Position numbers and translations under genes: made by a program. Positions 1 through 8,707 of a stretch of DNA of 49,887 bases are shown piece after piece; position 1 is the stretch's first letter, and every line of letters begins with the position of its first letter. The DNA is from Nitrososphaeraceae archaeon (lineage in GTDB: Archaea > Thermoproteota > Nitrososphaeria > Nitrososphaerales > Nitrososphaeraceae). Location: assembly GCA_021325295.1 (NCBI GenBank), contig JAJPHM010000029.1:1-49887 (forward strand), read 5' to 3'. The notes beneath the pieces are model-generated. The model was given only the letters and a program-made list of their open reading frames with translations. It had not been told where the DNA came from and searched no databases.

Positions 1-1895
1 TAGTCCTGTACTTCTATTGTATATTGCTGTCCAGCAGTAACTGCAAATGTTGCTGGAGTAAAGGCAGTGGATAGTGTAGCGCCGTTTTGAGATAGGGTAG
101 TATAGTAGCCATTCAATGGATTGTTGTTTGAATCAACAGATGTCACGGCAATGCTTGACTGAGCAGGTGCAGTTACTGTCAGTGATATTGTAGTGGAGTG
201 TCTGATGGAGCCACTTGAGCCAGAAATTGTCAGCTGATATGTTCCTGGTGTTGTTGATGGGCTTGCAGAGAGCGCAAGTGTAGACGTTACTGGGCTGCTT
301 GGAGAAGGTGTCACTGTGCTTGAGCTAAACGCTGCGCCAAGGCCAGCTATAGATGGCATACCACTCAATGTGACGGCAGAGTTAAAGCCATTGGTTGAGG
401 TCACTGTAACTGTCGATTGGCCAGAGCTTCCAGCCTGTAGGTTGAGACTGGATGGGCTGGCAGATATTGCAAAGTCTGGTGGAGGCAATTGTGTATTTTT
501 GTAGACTGCCGTTAGCTGTGTGTTCGAAGATATGGATACAGTTCTATCTCTTGTAGTAGAGCCTGTGTCAAGCCAGTGATCGAATGCATAGTTACCATAA
601 TCCTGTACTTCAACAGTATATGGCTGTCCGCTGTTTAGGGTAAATGTAGCTGGCGAAAATGCAGTTGAGACTGTGTTTCCATTCTGGGAAAGTGTTGTAT
701 AGTAGCCCGTCATTGCATTGCCTGCAGAGTCCTGTGTGTTTATTGTCAAAGATGCAGTTGTAGGTGTTGGAGTTGGCGTTGGTGAAGGAGATGGTGAAGA
801 TGTTGAGCCTGTGCTATAGTATGCCGTGAGGGTTGTTGGCTGTGTAGCAGTAATTGTTCTTGAACTGCTTGTGCTTCCGTCCTCCCAGTGGTTGAAGATC
901 GAGTTCTTGTAGTTTGCAACAGTCACTTGGTATGTCGATCCTTGCTGTGCATTAAATGACAGTGGCGTAAAGCCAGAATCGATCTGCACTCCGCTCTGCT
1001 GGACAGTGGTCCACATTCCTGTTACTGCATTGCCATTGAGGTCCACAGAGTTGACCGTTATGGAATATGTTGTTGCAGGCGGTGGAGGTGACGAGCCGGA
1101 ACCTGTCGGGTTAGCTGCTCCAACTGCCGACACTAGGTTGCCAAAATAGTAAGGTACTGTATCATATGGATTTGGCAAAGTGTCGTCTGTCATGGATATA
1201 AATCCGACATAGTTTGCAGCAGAGCTAACGTACGATGTGTCGAGGCTGCCTACTCCATACGCAACCATGCTAAAGTTTCTCTTGTCATAGTTTGTATGCC
1301 ATCCTCCAAGTGATGATATACTAGGCAGACCAGAGTTTTCGTATATCACGATGTTGTCAACTGTCCCGACATAGCTTGGCAACGTATCAGCTCCGGGGTT
1401 TCCAACAGTGTATGTAAAGCCCAGAGATTTTGCATAGTTGTTGAGGTTGGAGTAGTACTGTTCATACCCCGCGACATTTGACATTTCGTCGAAGAATATC
1501 CCGTTTGTGTTGTACCAGTTTTTGTAGTCTGATATTTCTGCTTCTAGAGAGCCGGTATCCCTTGAGCCATAGCTTGTATGCACGTATCCAAGTACGGTTA
1601 TTCCTGCTGCCTGCATTCTCTGTATGCCCGACGCATAGTTAGAGTCCTGACCACCTCCAGGGCCACTGGCAGGGTTGATTACGGCAACTATGGGAACTGA
1701 AGGGTTTGCGTTCTTTGCCTGTATGACAGTATCCCATGTTTGTCCGGGGTAGGTATAGAGTGCGATCATAACCCCGGATGGGGATCCTGTTGCAGCAAAT
1801 GCATTCGTGATTCCTGCTATTGTCGTTGAAGGAACAACGACAAGCAGAATCGAAAGCACGGCTGGTAGAAGTCCTCTTGTGCTTTGTTCTCGCAT
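1..1895 (-). CDS. Secreted spherulin-4 / GH135-like protein with C-terminal repeats (partial)
   Basis: The reading frame is open from an ATG at 1895 to the window edge, so the C-terminus is missing. Residues 1-35 form a signal peptide ending near AFA. Residues about 38-260 resemble the spherulation-specific family 4 (GH135-like) barrel. They include an NGIFFDE segment whose Asp-Glu pair (residues 136-137) matches the position of the acidic catalytic pair in that family. A Pro/Gly linker follows, then alternating modules: beta-repeats of the type NHWEDG/DHWLDTG...LTAYY, resembling InlB-type repeats, and an Ig-like domain. A GYYTTLSQNG element occurs twice. In known family members the enzyme cleaves alpha-1,4-galactosamine polymers. 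Here a role on the cell's own or a neighbour's surface polysaccharide is inference. The fold call is from memory of the family. Confidence 0.75.
   Translation of the reverse strand, partial: MREQSTRGLLPAVLSILLVVVPSTTIAGITNAFAATGSPSGVMIALYTYPGQTWDTVIQAKNANPSVPIVAVINPASGPGGGQDSNYASGIQRMQAAGITVLGYVHTSYGSRDTGSLEAEISDYKNWYNTNGIFFDEMSNVAGYEQYYSNLNNYAKSLGFTYTVGNPGADTLPSYVGTVDNIVIYENSGLPSISSLGGWHTNYDKRNFSMVAYGVGSLDTSYVSSAANYVGFISMTDDTLPNPYDTVPYYFGNLVSAVGAANPTGSGSSPPPPATTYSITVNSVDLNGNAVTGMWTTVQQSGVQIDSGFTPLSFNAQQGSTYQVTVANYKNSIFNHWEDGSTSSSRTITATQPTTLTAYYSTGSTSSPSPSPTPTPTPTTASLTINTQDSAGNAMTGYYTTLSQNGNTVSTAFSPATFTLNSGQPYTVEVQDYGNYAFDHWLDTGSTTRDRTVSISSNTQLTAVYKNTQLPPPDFAISASPSSLNLQAGSSGQSTVTVTSTNGFNSAVTLSGMPSIAGLGAAFSSSTVTPSPSSPVTSTLALSASPSTTPGTYQLTISGSSGSIRHSTTISLTVTAPAQSSIAVTSVDSNNNPLNGYYTTLSQNGATLSTAFTPATFAVTAGQQYTIEVQD
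3..145 (-). repeat. Repeat unit, distal copy, in the secreted protein
   Basis: This stretch is clearly similar to 601-740 on the same strand, at an offset of about 598 bases. Both encode the GYYTTLSQNG...YT(I/V)EVQD module. The copies are diverged at DNA level, so this is an old protein-domain duplication and not a fresh one. A third, more distant copy lies at about 900-1060. Confidence 0.6.
601..740 (-). repeat. Repeat unit, middle copy, in the secreted protein
   Basis: Partner of the repeat at 3-145. It encodes the same GYYTTLSQNG...YTVEVQDYG module, which is followed by the DHWLDTG beta-repeat. Confidence 0.6.
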
Positions 1896-2092
1896 TTTGT
1901 TCTAGATAGAGCTTCTGTAATCTTATTTAAGACAAATGTTAATCAAAAATGTAGTCGCTCTCTAGTTCTCTAAGGCATTGAATGTGATAAAACAGACCGC
2001 CCTTACGCATAACATTATGCCCTTGATCGACAGAGCTCTAAAGGTTGGTTTATCTAGACCATTGTTGGTCAAGATAGCGAGCGAAGGAAGCA

Positions 2093-3547
2093 TTGCCTTT
2101 CGAGAGTCTCGGGGATTATATTGGAGCTTTGGAACAGGCCGGGCAGCTGAAGCGGATACAGACCAAAGTAAGTTATAACTTGGAAATAGCAGAGATCCTG
2201 CGCCGACTGATGTACTCCAAGCAAGAGCAGCCGGCTGTGCTATTTGAAAACGTCGAAGGTTCTAGATTCAAAATCTTGGGCAATGCATTTGGTACGCTGG
2301 ATCGGCTGCAAATCGGGCTTGAAACGAAAGATTTCACCGAAATCGGGAGGCGCATAGTCGAGCTGACCAGACTCAAGATGCCGTCTGGCATGCTCGACAA
2401 GCTCAAGATGCTGCCAAAGCTTTCAGAAATCGCCGAATACGGACCAAAGTATGCAGATTCAGGACCTGTTACAGAAGTATTTGAATCTGACAAAGCATCG
2501 TTGAATTCCTTGCCCGCGCTCAAATCATTTCCCGAAGACGCAGGTCGGTTCATTACTTTTGGGCTAACTGTTACAAAGCACCCAGAAACTGAAGCTCGTA
2601 ATCTAGGAGTCTATAGAATCCAGATTCTAGACGACAGGCATGCAATAATGCATTGGCAGATCCACAAGCGAGGTGCGCAGCATTATCGGCTTCTAAAAGA
2701 ACAGAACAGGAAAATACAGGTTGCAATTGTAATCGGCTCAGACCCCGCAACAATATTCAGTGCAGTGGCTCCTGTCCCAGAAGGCATGGACAAATTCCTA
2801 TTTTCTGGCATAACCAGAAAGAAAGGTATCAAGCTTGTAAAATGCAAGACTGTAGATCTAGAAGTTCCGGCAAATGCAGAGATCGTACTTGAGGGTTATG
2901 TGGATCCTAATGACATTCGGATGGAAGGGCCATTTGGTGACCATACTGGATACTATACTCCAGCAGAGCCTTATCCTGTCTTTACTCTTACCGGGATAAT
3001 GAGAAGAAGAGATCCAATTTACCTTGCCACCGTCGTGGGCAAGCCTGTACTGGAGGATGCTTTTATTGGCAAGGTGATAGAGAGGGCATTTCTGCCTCTA
3101 ATCCAAATGTTCCATCCAGAAGTAGTGGATTTTTCTATGCCCGCAGCGGGATGGTTCCAAGGCATGGCTATAATTTCTATCAAAAAGCAGTACCCTGGTC
3201 AAGCAAAGAAGGTCATGATGGGATTGTGGGGGATGGGGCAGCTTACACTGACAAAAATTTTCATAGTTGTCGACAGCGAGATCAACGTGCATGATGCAGA
3301 CGATGTTGTCTGGGCATTGACAACTAGGGCAGATCCAGCTAGAGATACTGTGATAATTGAAAATGCTCCGACAGACACCTTGGATCCTGCGTCACCTCTC
3401 TTGAACCTAGGCTCAAAGATGGGAATCGATGCTACTACCAAATGGAAAGAAGAAGGATATACAAGGGAGATACAAAAGCTAGCAGTTGCCGATAGGCAGA
3501 CAGAGCAGCTTGTAGATAGCCGGTGGAAAGAGTATGGCTTCACTTAA
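2093..3547 (+). CDS. UbiD-family decarboxylase (menaquinone pathway candidate)
   Basis: This 484-residue protein has the UbiD hallmarks. The N-terminus (SLGDYIGALEQAGQLKRI) is typical, and the centre holds EGPFGDHTGYY, the prFMN/active-site region. UbiD enzymes use prenylated FMN to decarboxylate aromatic or unsaturated acids. Next to mqnC the likely substrate is a naphthoate intermediate of the futalosine menaquinone pathway (an MqnP/MqnL-like role); this is inference from context. The start is a TTG. An in-frame stop lies six codons upstream and the family N-terminus begins here. A TATA-like TTTAT lies near 2049. The stop codon overlaps that of the convergent mqnC in a shared TTAA. Confidence 0.88.
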   Translation: MPFESLGDYIGALEQAGQLKRIQTKVSYNLEIAEILRRLMYSKQEQPAVLFENVEGSRFKILGNAFGTLDRLQIGLETKDFTEIGRRIVELTRLKMPSGMLDKLKMLPKLSEIAEYGPKYADSGPVTEVFESDKASLNSLPALKSFPEDAGRFITFGLTVTKHPETEARNLGVYRIQILDDRHAIMHWQIHKRGAQHYRLLKEQNRKIQVAIVIGSDPATIFSAVAPVPEGMDKFLFSGITRKKGIKLVKCKTVDLEVPANAEIVLEGYVDPNDIRMEGPFGDHTGYYTPAEPYPVFTLTGIMRRRDPIYLATVVGKPVLEDAFIGKVIERAFLPLIQMFHPEVVDFSMPAAGWFQGMAIISIKKQYPGQAKKVMMGLWGMGQLTLTKIFIVVDSEINVHDADDVVWALTTRADPARDTVIIENAPTDTLDPASPLLNLGSKMGIDATTKWKEEGYTREIQKLAVADRQTEQLVDSRWKEYGFT

Positions 3548-4674
3548 ACAGCAGGTCCGTGCACGATATTGTAAAAGTTGTCTCTTTCTACGGGCAAAAA
3601 ATCAACCTGCTTTATTGCAGAGACTATTCTGTCAGATGTCAGCTCTGTTGACCTTGCGCCTGTTGCACTGACTACCTCTTCGCCTATCAAAGTGCCGCCA
3701 AAGTCATCGGCTCCATAATTTAGTGCAAGTTGAGCCATGCCTATCCCGTTTGTCAGCCATGAAGACTGAAGATGCGGAATCAGGCCATAGTAAACTATTC
3801 TAGATATGGCTATCATCTTGAGCAGGTGCAGGCCGCCTGCAGGATATTTTATCATCCCTTCTGCCTGCATCTCTGTCTTGTTTGGCTCAAAGCTCCATGG
3901 AATAAATGCCATAAATCCTCCTGTTTTTTTCTGGAGCTCGGCTATTTTCATAATATGTCTTGCACGCTGCTCTTCACTTTCGACTGTACCGTACATCATG
4001 GTAGCAGAGGACTTGATACCTAGCTTGTGGGCCTCTTCCATTATTCTAAGCCATTCAGCGCTTTTGATCTTGAGCGGGCTTATCTCTTTCTTGACCAAGT
4101 CGTCAAGTATCTCAGCACCGGCGCCTGGAAGGGTATCAAGCCCTGCTTCCTTTAGCCTTGCAAGGACTTCGTTTGTGCTGCTGCGCTCCACCCTTGCAAT
4201 CATGTCTACCTCAGATGCCGACAGGCCATGTATCCCGACGCCAGGGCATTTTGCTTTGATGGCTCGAAATGCATCTTCATAGTAGTCTATCTTCAGGTTT
4301 GGGTTGTGGCCACCCTGTAGCATGACTTGAGTAATGCCAAACATTTCCCTTGACATAGAAACTCTGCGCACAATTTCTTCAAGTGGCACAGTGTATGCAT
4401 CTGCATCTCCGGGAGGCCTGTAAAATGCACAGAACTTGCAGTATGTAACACAGACGTTAGTATAATTTAGAATTATATTGTTGACATATGATGCAGTGTC
4501 GCTATAGAGCCTCCGCCTGAGTATATTAGCTACAAGCCCTAGTGCATGTACATCATGAGATTGCACAAGCCGAATGCAGTCATTGAGGTCTGGCTGGTTG
4601 CCATGCAGAACGCCATCAAGGATATCGCCTACATCAGACTTGCTCAATACCTGCGCCAGCATCCTAGTTTGCAA
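3544..4674 (-). CDS. mqnC: Cyclic dehypoxanthinyl futalosine synthase (radical SAM)
   Basis: This 376-residue radical SAM protein has the cluster motif CVTYCKFC followed by AFYR, then LQGGHNP and the segment LPGAGAEIL. This combination marks MqnC rather than the related MqnE or CofH. MqnC closes dehypoxanthinyl futalosine into its cyclic form, using a 4Fe-4S cluster and S-adenosylmethionine in the cytoplasm. It converges on a UbiD-type decarboxylase that may act later in the same pathway, and a UbiE/MenG-type methyltransferase lies at 40514-41218. The length is normal for the family. The start is an ATG at 4674. Confidence 0.88.
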   Translation of the reverse strand: MQTRMLAQVLSKSDVGDILDGVLHGNQPDLNDCIRLVQSHDVHALGLVANILRRRLYSDTASYVNNIILNYTNVCVTYCKFCAFYRPPGDADAYTVPLEEIVRRVSMSREMFGITQVMLQGGHNPNLKIDYYEDAFRAIKAKCPGVGIHGLSASEVDMIARVERSSTNEVLARLKEAGLDTLPGAGAEILDDLVKKEISPLKIKSAEWLRIMEEAHKLGIKSSATMMYGTVESEEQRARHIMKIAELQKKTGGFMAFIPWSFEPNKTEMQAEGMIKYPAGGLHLLKMIAISRIVYYGLIPHLQSSWLTNGIGMAQLALNYGADDFGGTLIGEEVVSATGARSTELTSDRIVSAIKQVDFLPVERDNFYNIVHGPAV

Positions 4675-5074
4675 ATATCAAAATCCTGACAGTCGATAAT
4701 GGTATTTATTCTATTGCTTGAGCTCGGTATTGTGGTTTATTTCGTGTCCATTTATATGGTATTTACCTGACGCAGAGCTGCCATGCAAGCAGTAGGGTCT
4801 TGGTTATTCACCATATTGTTAATGTCGACTATCTTTGACAATTTTTACCCGCATACTTCTGGTGACTAGCTGCCAAATAATTAACCCATCTGAAATTTCA
4901 GCCAAATTGCAGGGGTTTGACATTTGCTGATGATGTGGTCAAAGCTATTGCATTAGTAATATTGAAAAAATTGCCAAGACGCTCTTCTTGCAATCAATCA
5001 TAAGACGATTGTGGCAGGTGCATCGGAATTACTTGAAATCCTTATCTACTTTGCAGACCTCTTGAGAGCCAACT
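4675..5074. other. 400-base gap, mostly empty; one promoter-preceded mini-ORF
   Basis: No RNA gene is recognisable. The one candidate is a mini-ORF at 4783-4869 (+), listed separately. The rest is AT-rich and lacks long hairpins. Confidence 0.5.
4783..4869 (+). CDS. Possible 28-residue hydrophobic mini-protein
   Basis: An ATG lies 27 bases after the centre of a TATA-like TTTATAT (4751-4757), the spacing seen at leaderless genes in this window. The frame gives 28 residues with a hydrophobic middle (SWLFTILLMSTIF) and ends at TAG. I recognise no family. It may be chance, so confidence is low. Confidence 0.22.
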   Translation: MQAVGSWLFTILLMSTIFDNFYPHTSGD

Positions 5075-5494
5075 ATGGGTCTCGGAGAAAAGCTGTTTGA
5101 AGAGAAAGGAAAAGTAACTGATATGAATATAGAGTCAGTGCATCCTGTAGAAGGAACTAAAGTTAACGCAAATTTTGTTTCAGATATCAAGGGAATGGGC
5201 AAATTCCCAAGTGGAAAAAATATGGGCTCTGGCGTAATCAACCAGTATCCTCATGGTATATGGGATGCAAGCTATCGTGGTGTGGTTACAACACAGGATG
5301 GAGAGCAATTTTTCTGGTGGGGCCATGCGAAAAACAGAGCTGGTGAAGGATGGAATGTCAGGGGTATAGTCTTGGTTACAGGATTTACGAATTCACAAAA
5401 GCTAGCATGGATGAATAGGTTAATCTTGGCAATAGAAACTGAGCTGAACCAGACGGCGCAGGAATTTGCGGCGACAGGCTTTGAGTGGAAATAA
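5075..5494 (+). CDS. Conserved hypothetical protein, beta-rich
   Basis: This 139-residue soluble protein has no signal peptide or membrane segment. It starts MGLGEKLFEEKGK, and its middle is rich in beta-prone stretches and Gly/Trp (GIWDASYRGVV, FFWWGHAKNR). The C-terminus runs SQKLAWMNRL...TGFEWK. The pattern suggests a small ligand-binding barrel like those of the allene-oxide-cyclase/DUF3224 type, but this is a guess from composition. It stands alone between two non-coding gaps. Confidence 0.7.
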   Translation: MGLGEKLFEEKGKVTDMNIESVHPVEGTKVNANFVSDIKGMGKFPSGKNMGSGVINQYPHGIWDASYRGVVTTQDGEQFFWWGHAKNRAGEGWNVRGIVLVTGFTNSQKLAWMNRLILAIETELNQTAQEFAATGFEWK

Positions 5495-5632
5495 GCAAAC
5501 AGGCCGTAAGTTCTCTGACTTTTTGAAATAGCAGTACCGCATTCAGCAGCTAACTATGTTATCATTTTCTGGATTATCAGTTCAATATGAACTGCTTATC
5601 AGATAGTTTAAACCTTGTCTCCACTTTAGAAA

Positions 5633-5683
5633 ATGTCTGACGGAGCAGGCTTAACAATGTTCTTCAACCTTTCACAATTCTGA
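5633..5683 (+). CDS. Possible 16-residue mini-ORF upstream of FBPA/P
   Basis: An ATG 26 bases after a TTTAAA box (5608-5613) opens a 16-codon frame ending at TGA, just before the promoter of the FBP aldolase/phosphatase gene. The promoter spacing matches leaderless genes here. No function is evident and it may be chance. Confidence 0.15.
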   Translation: MSDGAGLTMFFNLSQF

Positions 5684-5725
5684 AATATCGATAAAGTTTT
5701 AAACCAAAGGTCATGAGTCTGCTCT

Positions 5726-6910
5726 ATGAAGATAACTGTTTCTGCGATCAAGGCTGATATTGGTGGTATAGGCGGACATACTCGCCCAAGTGACGAGCTT
5801 GTCAGAACGGTACGGGACTTTGTTGCAAAAAACGGCAAGGGCATACTGATAGATTATTACATTGGATACACAGGAGACGATATCCATATCATAATGACCC
5901 ATACTATGGGAGTGGACAACGTCAAGATCCACAAACTTGCATGGGATGCATTTACAGAAGGTACCAGGACTGCAAAAGAACAGGGCCTCTATGGTGCGGG
6001 TCAGGATCTACTTAAAGATGCGTTCTCTGGCAACGTCAAGGGCATGGGACCGGGCGTGGCAGAAATAGAAATGGAAGAGAGACCAAGCGAAGTATTTTGC
6101 ATATTTGCAGCGGACAAGACAGAACCGGGAGCATTTAACTTGCCGCTCTGGCGCATGTTCGTAGATGCAAGAAGCAATACCGGACTTCTTATCAATGAGA
6201 ATCTTGCAGCTGGGGTTATCTTTAGGATAATGGATGTAATGACAGGCGATATAGCAGACCTGAAAATGTGGCAGGATAAGCCAGAGCTTGAAGCTGCCCT
6301 CATGTATCCCGGGCGGTATGTTGTCCACTCTGTTCTGTCACCTGATGGAGAACAGATAGTCTCTGCATCAACCGACAGGCTGCACAATATAGCTGGGACC
6401 TACGTAGGAAAGGACGATCCTATAGCGATCGTAAGGACTCAAAAGAACTTTCCTGCAACTGAAGAGGCTGGCAGCGCATTCAACGAACCGCATTATGTAG
6501 CCGGCAACACCAGAGGCAGCCATCATATGCCGCTTATGCCTGTAAAGTTAAACTCTGCTGCGAGTCTGAATTATTCGATTCCAATTGTTTCATGCCTTCT
6601 GTTTAGTATGCACAATGGTAAGCTCACAGGGCCCCATGATGGGTTTGGCACTGTGGACTGGGACTACCAGAGGATGCAGGCGGCTGAAAGGGCCATGATA
6701 ATGAGAAATCAAGGATTCATACATCCTGCAACCTTGGTTCCTGAAGAGCTAGAATACAACAAAGGATATGAGGCAAGGATGGCAAAGCTGTCAGAAAAAT
6801 TCAAAAAACAACCAGAACATGATCAAGGCACAAACAAGTCAGGCAAGGAAAGAGAGAAAGGAAAAGAGAAAGAAAAGGAAAAGGAAAAAGAAAGAGCGGT
6901 CAGACGTTGA
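5726..6910 (+). CDS. Fructose-1,6-bisphosphate aldolase/phosphatase (class V)
   Basis: This bifunctional archaeal gluconeogenic enzyme condenses dihydroxyacetone phosphate with glyceraldehyde phosphate and dephosphorylates the product to fructose 6-phosphate. It aligns end to end with the family. Metal-ligand regions are visible in DIGGIGGH near the start and GDDIHI near residue 52. The core ends near residue 365. The last ~35 residues are an unusual Lys/Glu run (KEKEKEKEKERAVRR) coded by a purine-only stretch at about 6848-6897. A TTTTAAA box at 5697-5703 sits 26 bases before the ATG, fitting a leaderless mRNA. The stop overlaps the start of the triosephosphate isomerase gene, which supplies its substrates, so the two form an operon. 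Confidence 0.95.
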   Translation: MKITVSAIKADIGGIGGHTRPSDELVRTVRDFVAKNGKGILIDYYIGYTGDDIHIIMTHTMGVDNVKIHKLAWDAFTEGTRTAKEQGLYGAGQDLLKDAFSGNVKGMGPGVAEIEMEERPSEVFCIFAADKTEPGAFNLPLWRMFVDARSNTGLLINENLAAGVIFRIMDVMTGDIADLKMWQDKPELEAALMYPGRYVVHSVLSPDGEQIVSASTDRLHNIAGTYVGKDDPIAIVRTQKNFPATEEAGSAFNEPHYVAGNTRGSHHMPLMPVKLNSAASLNYSIPIVSCLLFSMHNGKLTGPHDGFGTVDWDYQRMQAAERAMIMRNQGFIHPATLVPEELEYNKGYEARMAKLSEKFKKQPEHDQGTNKSGKEREKGKEKEKEKEKERAVRR

Positions 6911-7569
6911 GAAGACCACTAATAATAAATTTCAAGAACTATATCGAGGCTTCAGGCGAACGGACTATAGAGCTTGCAAAGGCAGCTGAGAAGGTGGCTG
7001 AAAGCCTCAGAACGGAGATCGTTCTTGCCCCTCCACAGGCAGCAGCTGCGCTCGTCTCAAGATCAGTTAGCATACCTGTCATATGCCAACACCTAGACAC
7101 TTCAGAGCCCGGCTCTACAACCGGCTTCTTTGTTCCCGAAATAGCTAGATCCTATGGCGTTGCTGGTTCCATTCTCAACCATAGCGAACACAGAATTGAC
7201 CTGCCGGCCATCAGCTCGCTTGTAAGGAGAATGCGCAGGCTAGGCATGACGTCTATAGTCTGCGCCCAGACCCCAAGGGAAGTAAAGCATATCGCAGAAC
7301 TCAACCCGGATTTCATTGCCATAGAGCCACCTGAACTGATAGGCACGGGTAGGGCAGTTTCCAAAGAAAACCCTTCAGTAATCACAGAATCTATAAGGGC
7401 CGCCGGATCCGCAAGGTCACATATTATATGTGGAGCAGGAATCTCAGATCAGACTGATGTCAGCACTGCGATGAGACTTGGTTCACAAGGCATACTTGTA
7501 GCAAGCGGTGTAATCAAGGCAGCAAAATGGCAGGAAAAAATAGCCGAGCTTGCTCAGGGAATGGAATAA
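6907..7569 (+). CDS. tpiA: Triosephosphate isomerase (archaeal type)
   Basis: This 220-residue protein has the short archaeal TIM length. It interconverts glyceraldehyde 3-phosphate and dihydroxyacetone phosphate. The catalytic set is visible: Lys in NFKNY near residue 10, His in NHSEHR near residue 92, and Glu in AIEPPELIGTG. The phosphate-binding GAGIS and LVASG loops follow. The start is a TTG overlapping the TGA of the upstream gene (TTGA), which implies translational coupling with the FBP aldolase/phosphatase that consumes both of its triose phosphates. Confidence 0.94.
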   Translation: MRRPLIINFKNYIEASGERTIELAKAAEKVAESLRTEIVLAPPQAAAALVSRSVSIPVICQHLDTSEPGSTTGFFVPEIARSYGVAGSILNHSEHRIDLPAISSLVRRMRRLGMTSIVCAQTPREVKHIAELNPDFIAIEPPELIGTGRAVSKENPSVITESIRAAGSARSHIICGAGISDQTDVSTAMRLGSQGILVASGVIKAAKWQEKIAELAQGME

Positions 7570-7655
7570 TGCAATATACTGTATACCATATCATACCATA
7601 CACCAATCTATCTGAATTGATATACACAAAACAATCAAACTGCAGTTGTCAGGGA

Positions 7656-8327
7656 TCAGCTTTTTGCTACCGGCAGGTTCCAGTTGAACTTTATTGCCAG
7701 CAATCGGATCGAAGTGGCGACTATAATGCTCACTATGGCAGATATGTTAAAGTCTGCATGTGCAGAGAGTAGAACAAAGAGAACGACAACCCCGGCAAAG
7801 CTTGCTGAAGCGTAAAGTTCTTTCACAAATACAATGGGAACCTCGTTTACGAAAACGTCGCGCAGGATCCCGCCACCTACAGCTGTGATCACTCCTGCAA
7901 AGGCCATGGCAAGAAAATTTAGTCCGAGGACACTGTATGCGAAAGTTGATCCAATTATAGTAAATACTCCAAGACCGATCGCATCGAATTTCAAGAAAAG
8001 ATTCCAATGTTTCTTCAATAACGGATACAGGAAAAAGATTGCAACTGCGACAGATGTAGTTATGACAAGATACAGAGGATTGAGTATGGCAACAGGGGGA
8101 ATTCTTCCAAACACAATATCCCGGATTGCACCTCCGGCAACCCCTGTTATTGTAGAAAGTATGATTATCCCAACGATATCGGACTTGTGTTCAATTGCCT
8201 TGAATGCACCGGTCACCGCAAAGGCTCCTGTGCCAAACAAGTCGAGGATCTGAATAAGGATTGGCACCGCACCCAAGCTAGCAGCATCAGGGCTCAATTG
8301 AATTGATGTTCGCCAATTACGGGTCAT
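7656..8327 (-). CDS. TRIC-like / UPF0126 membrane protein
   Basis: About 220 residues with six to seven membrane helices in two homologous halves. Each half carries the family's glycine-rich signature: GVAGGAIRDIVFGRIPP in the first and VGGGILRDVFVNEVPI in the second. The family includes bacterial and archaeal TRIC-type cation channels, and its domain is sometimes labelled a glycine transporter; the substrate here is unknown. ATG 8327 is chosen over the GTG two codons upstream. Stop-to-start spacing suggests it could follow a doubtful small frame at 8337-8672. Confidence 0.88.
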   Translation of the reverse strand: MTRNWRTSIQLSPDAASLGAVPILIQILDLFGTGAFAVTGAFKAIEHKSDIVGIIILSTITGVAGGAIRDIVFGRIPPVAILNPLYLVITTSVAVAIFFLYPLLKKHWNLFLKFDAIGLGVFTIIGSTFAYSVLGLNFLAMAFAGVITAVGGGILRDVFVNEVPIVFVKELYASASFAGVVVLFVLLSAHADFNISAIVSIIVATSIRLLAIKFNWNLPVAKS

Positions 8328-8333
8328 TGTCAC

Positions 8334-8707
8334 TTGTTAATTAACATCGTTATTGGCACTTCTGACTATCTGCATGTAGGGTGGCACTGGTGTGATTGGA
8401 ATGGCCCTTGCAATTGCAGATTGACCCAATCCGAGTTGAAATAGCACAGCTGAAACCAAGTTTGATCTGGTCGCTATAGACAAGCCACTTCGAGGAATTT
8501 GAGGAATAGAATTGCCAACAGACAGAACTGATAAGTGTAGATCTTTGGAAACGAAAAGCAAAGACGGTTTGTTGGCTAAACTACCAAGCAGTGCAATGCA
8601 TACGTAAATCCATTCCTGCTGGATACTCTGCACAATACAGCAGACACAACTGCGAAATTGCTCTCTACACACAACATTTTAAACCAGTTATTCTGCCATA
8701 TTCAGGC
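8334..8707. other. 374-base gap; doubtful minus-strand frame and the PPDK promoter
   Basis: The minus strand has an open frame (8672-8337) that stops a few bases before the TRIC-like gene. Its C-terminal half (IPITPVPPYMQIV) reads like real protein, but the N-terminal half does not and no convincing start is seen. The end of the gap holds the PPDK TATA box. No RNA gene is recognised. Confidence 0.4.
8677..8683 (+). promoter_or_regulatory. TATA box of the PPDK gene
   Basis: TTTTAAA is centred 28 bases before the ATG at 8708. This supports a leaderless transcript and rules in the short form of the protein over a 39-codon upstream extension that lacks family similarity. Confidence 0.65.

Noticed and set aside
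1978-2178. 66-codon plus-strand frame before the UbiD-like gene
   Set aside because: It runs into the UbiD-like coding region in another frame and has no family signal.
8591-8707. 39-codon N-terminal extension of PPDK
   Set aside because: It overlaps the TATA box, has no family similarity, and the ATG at 8708 has ideal promoter spacing.
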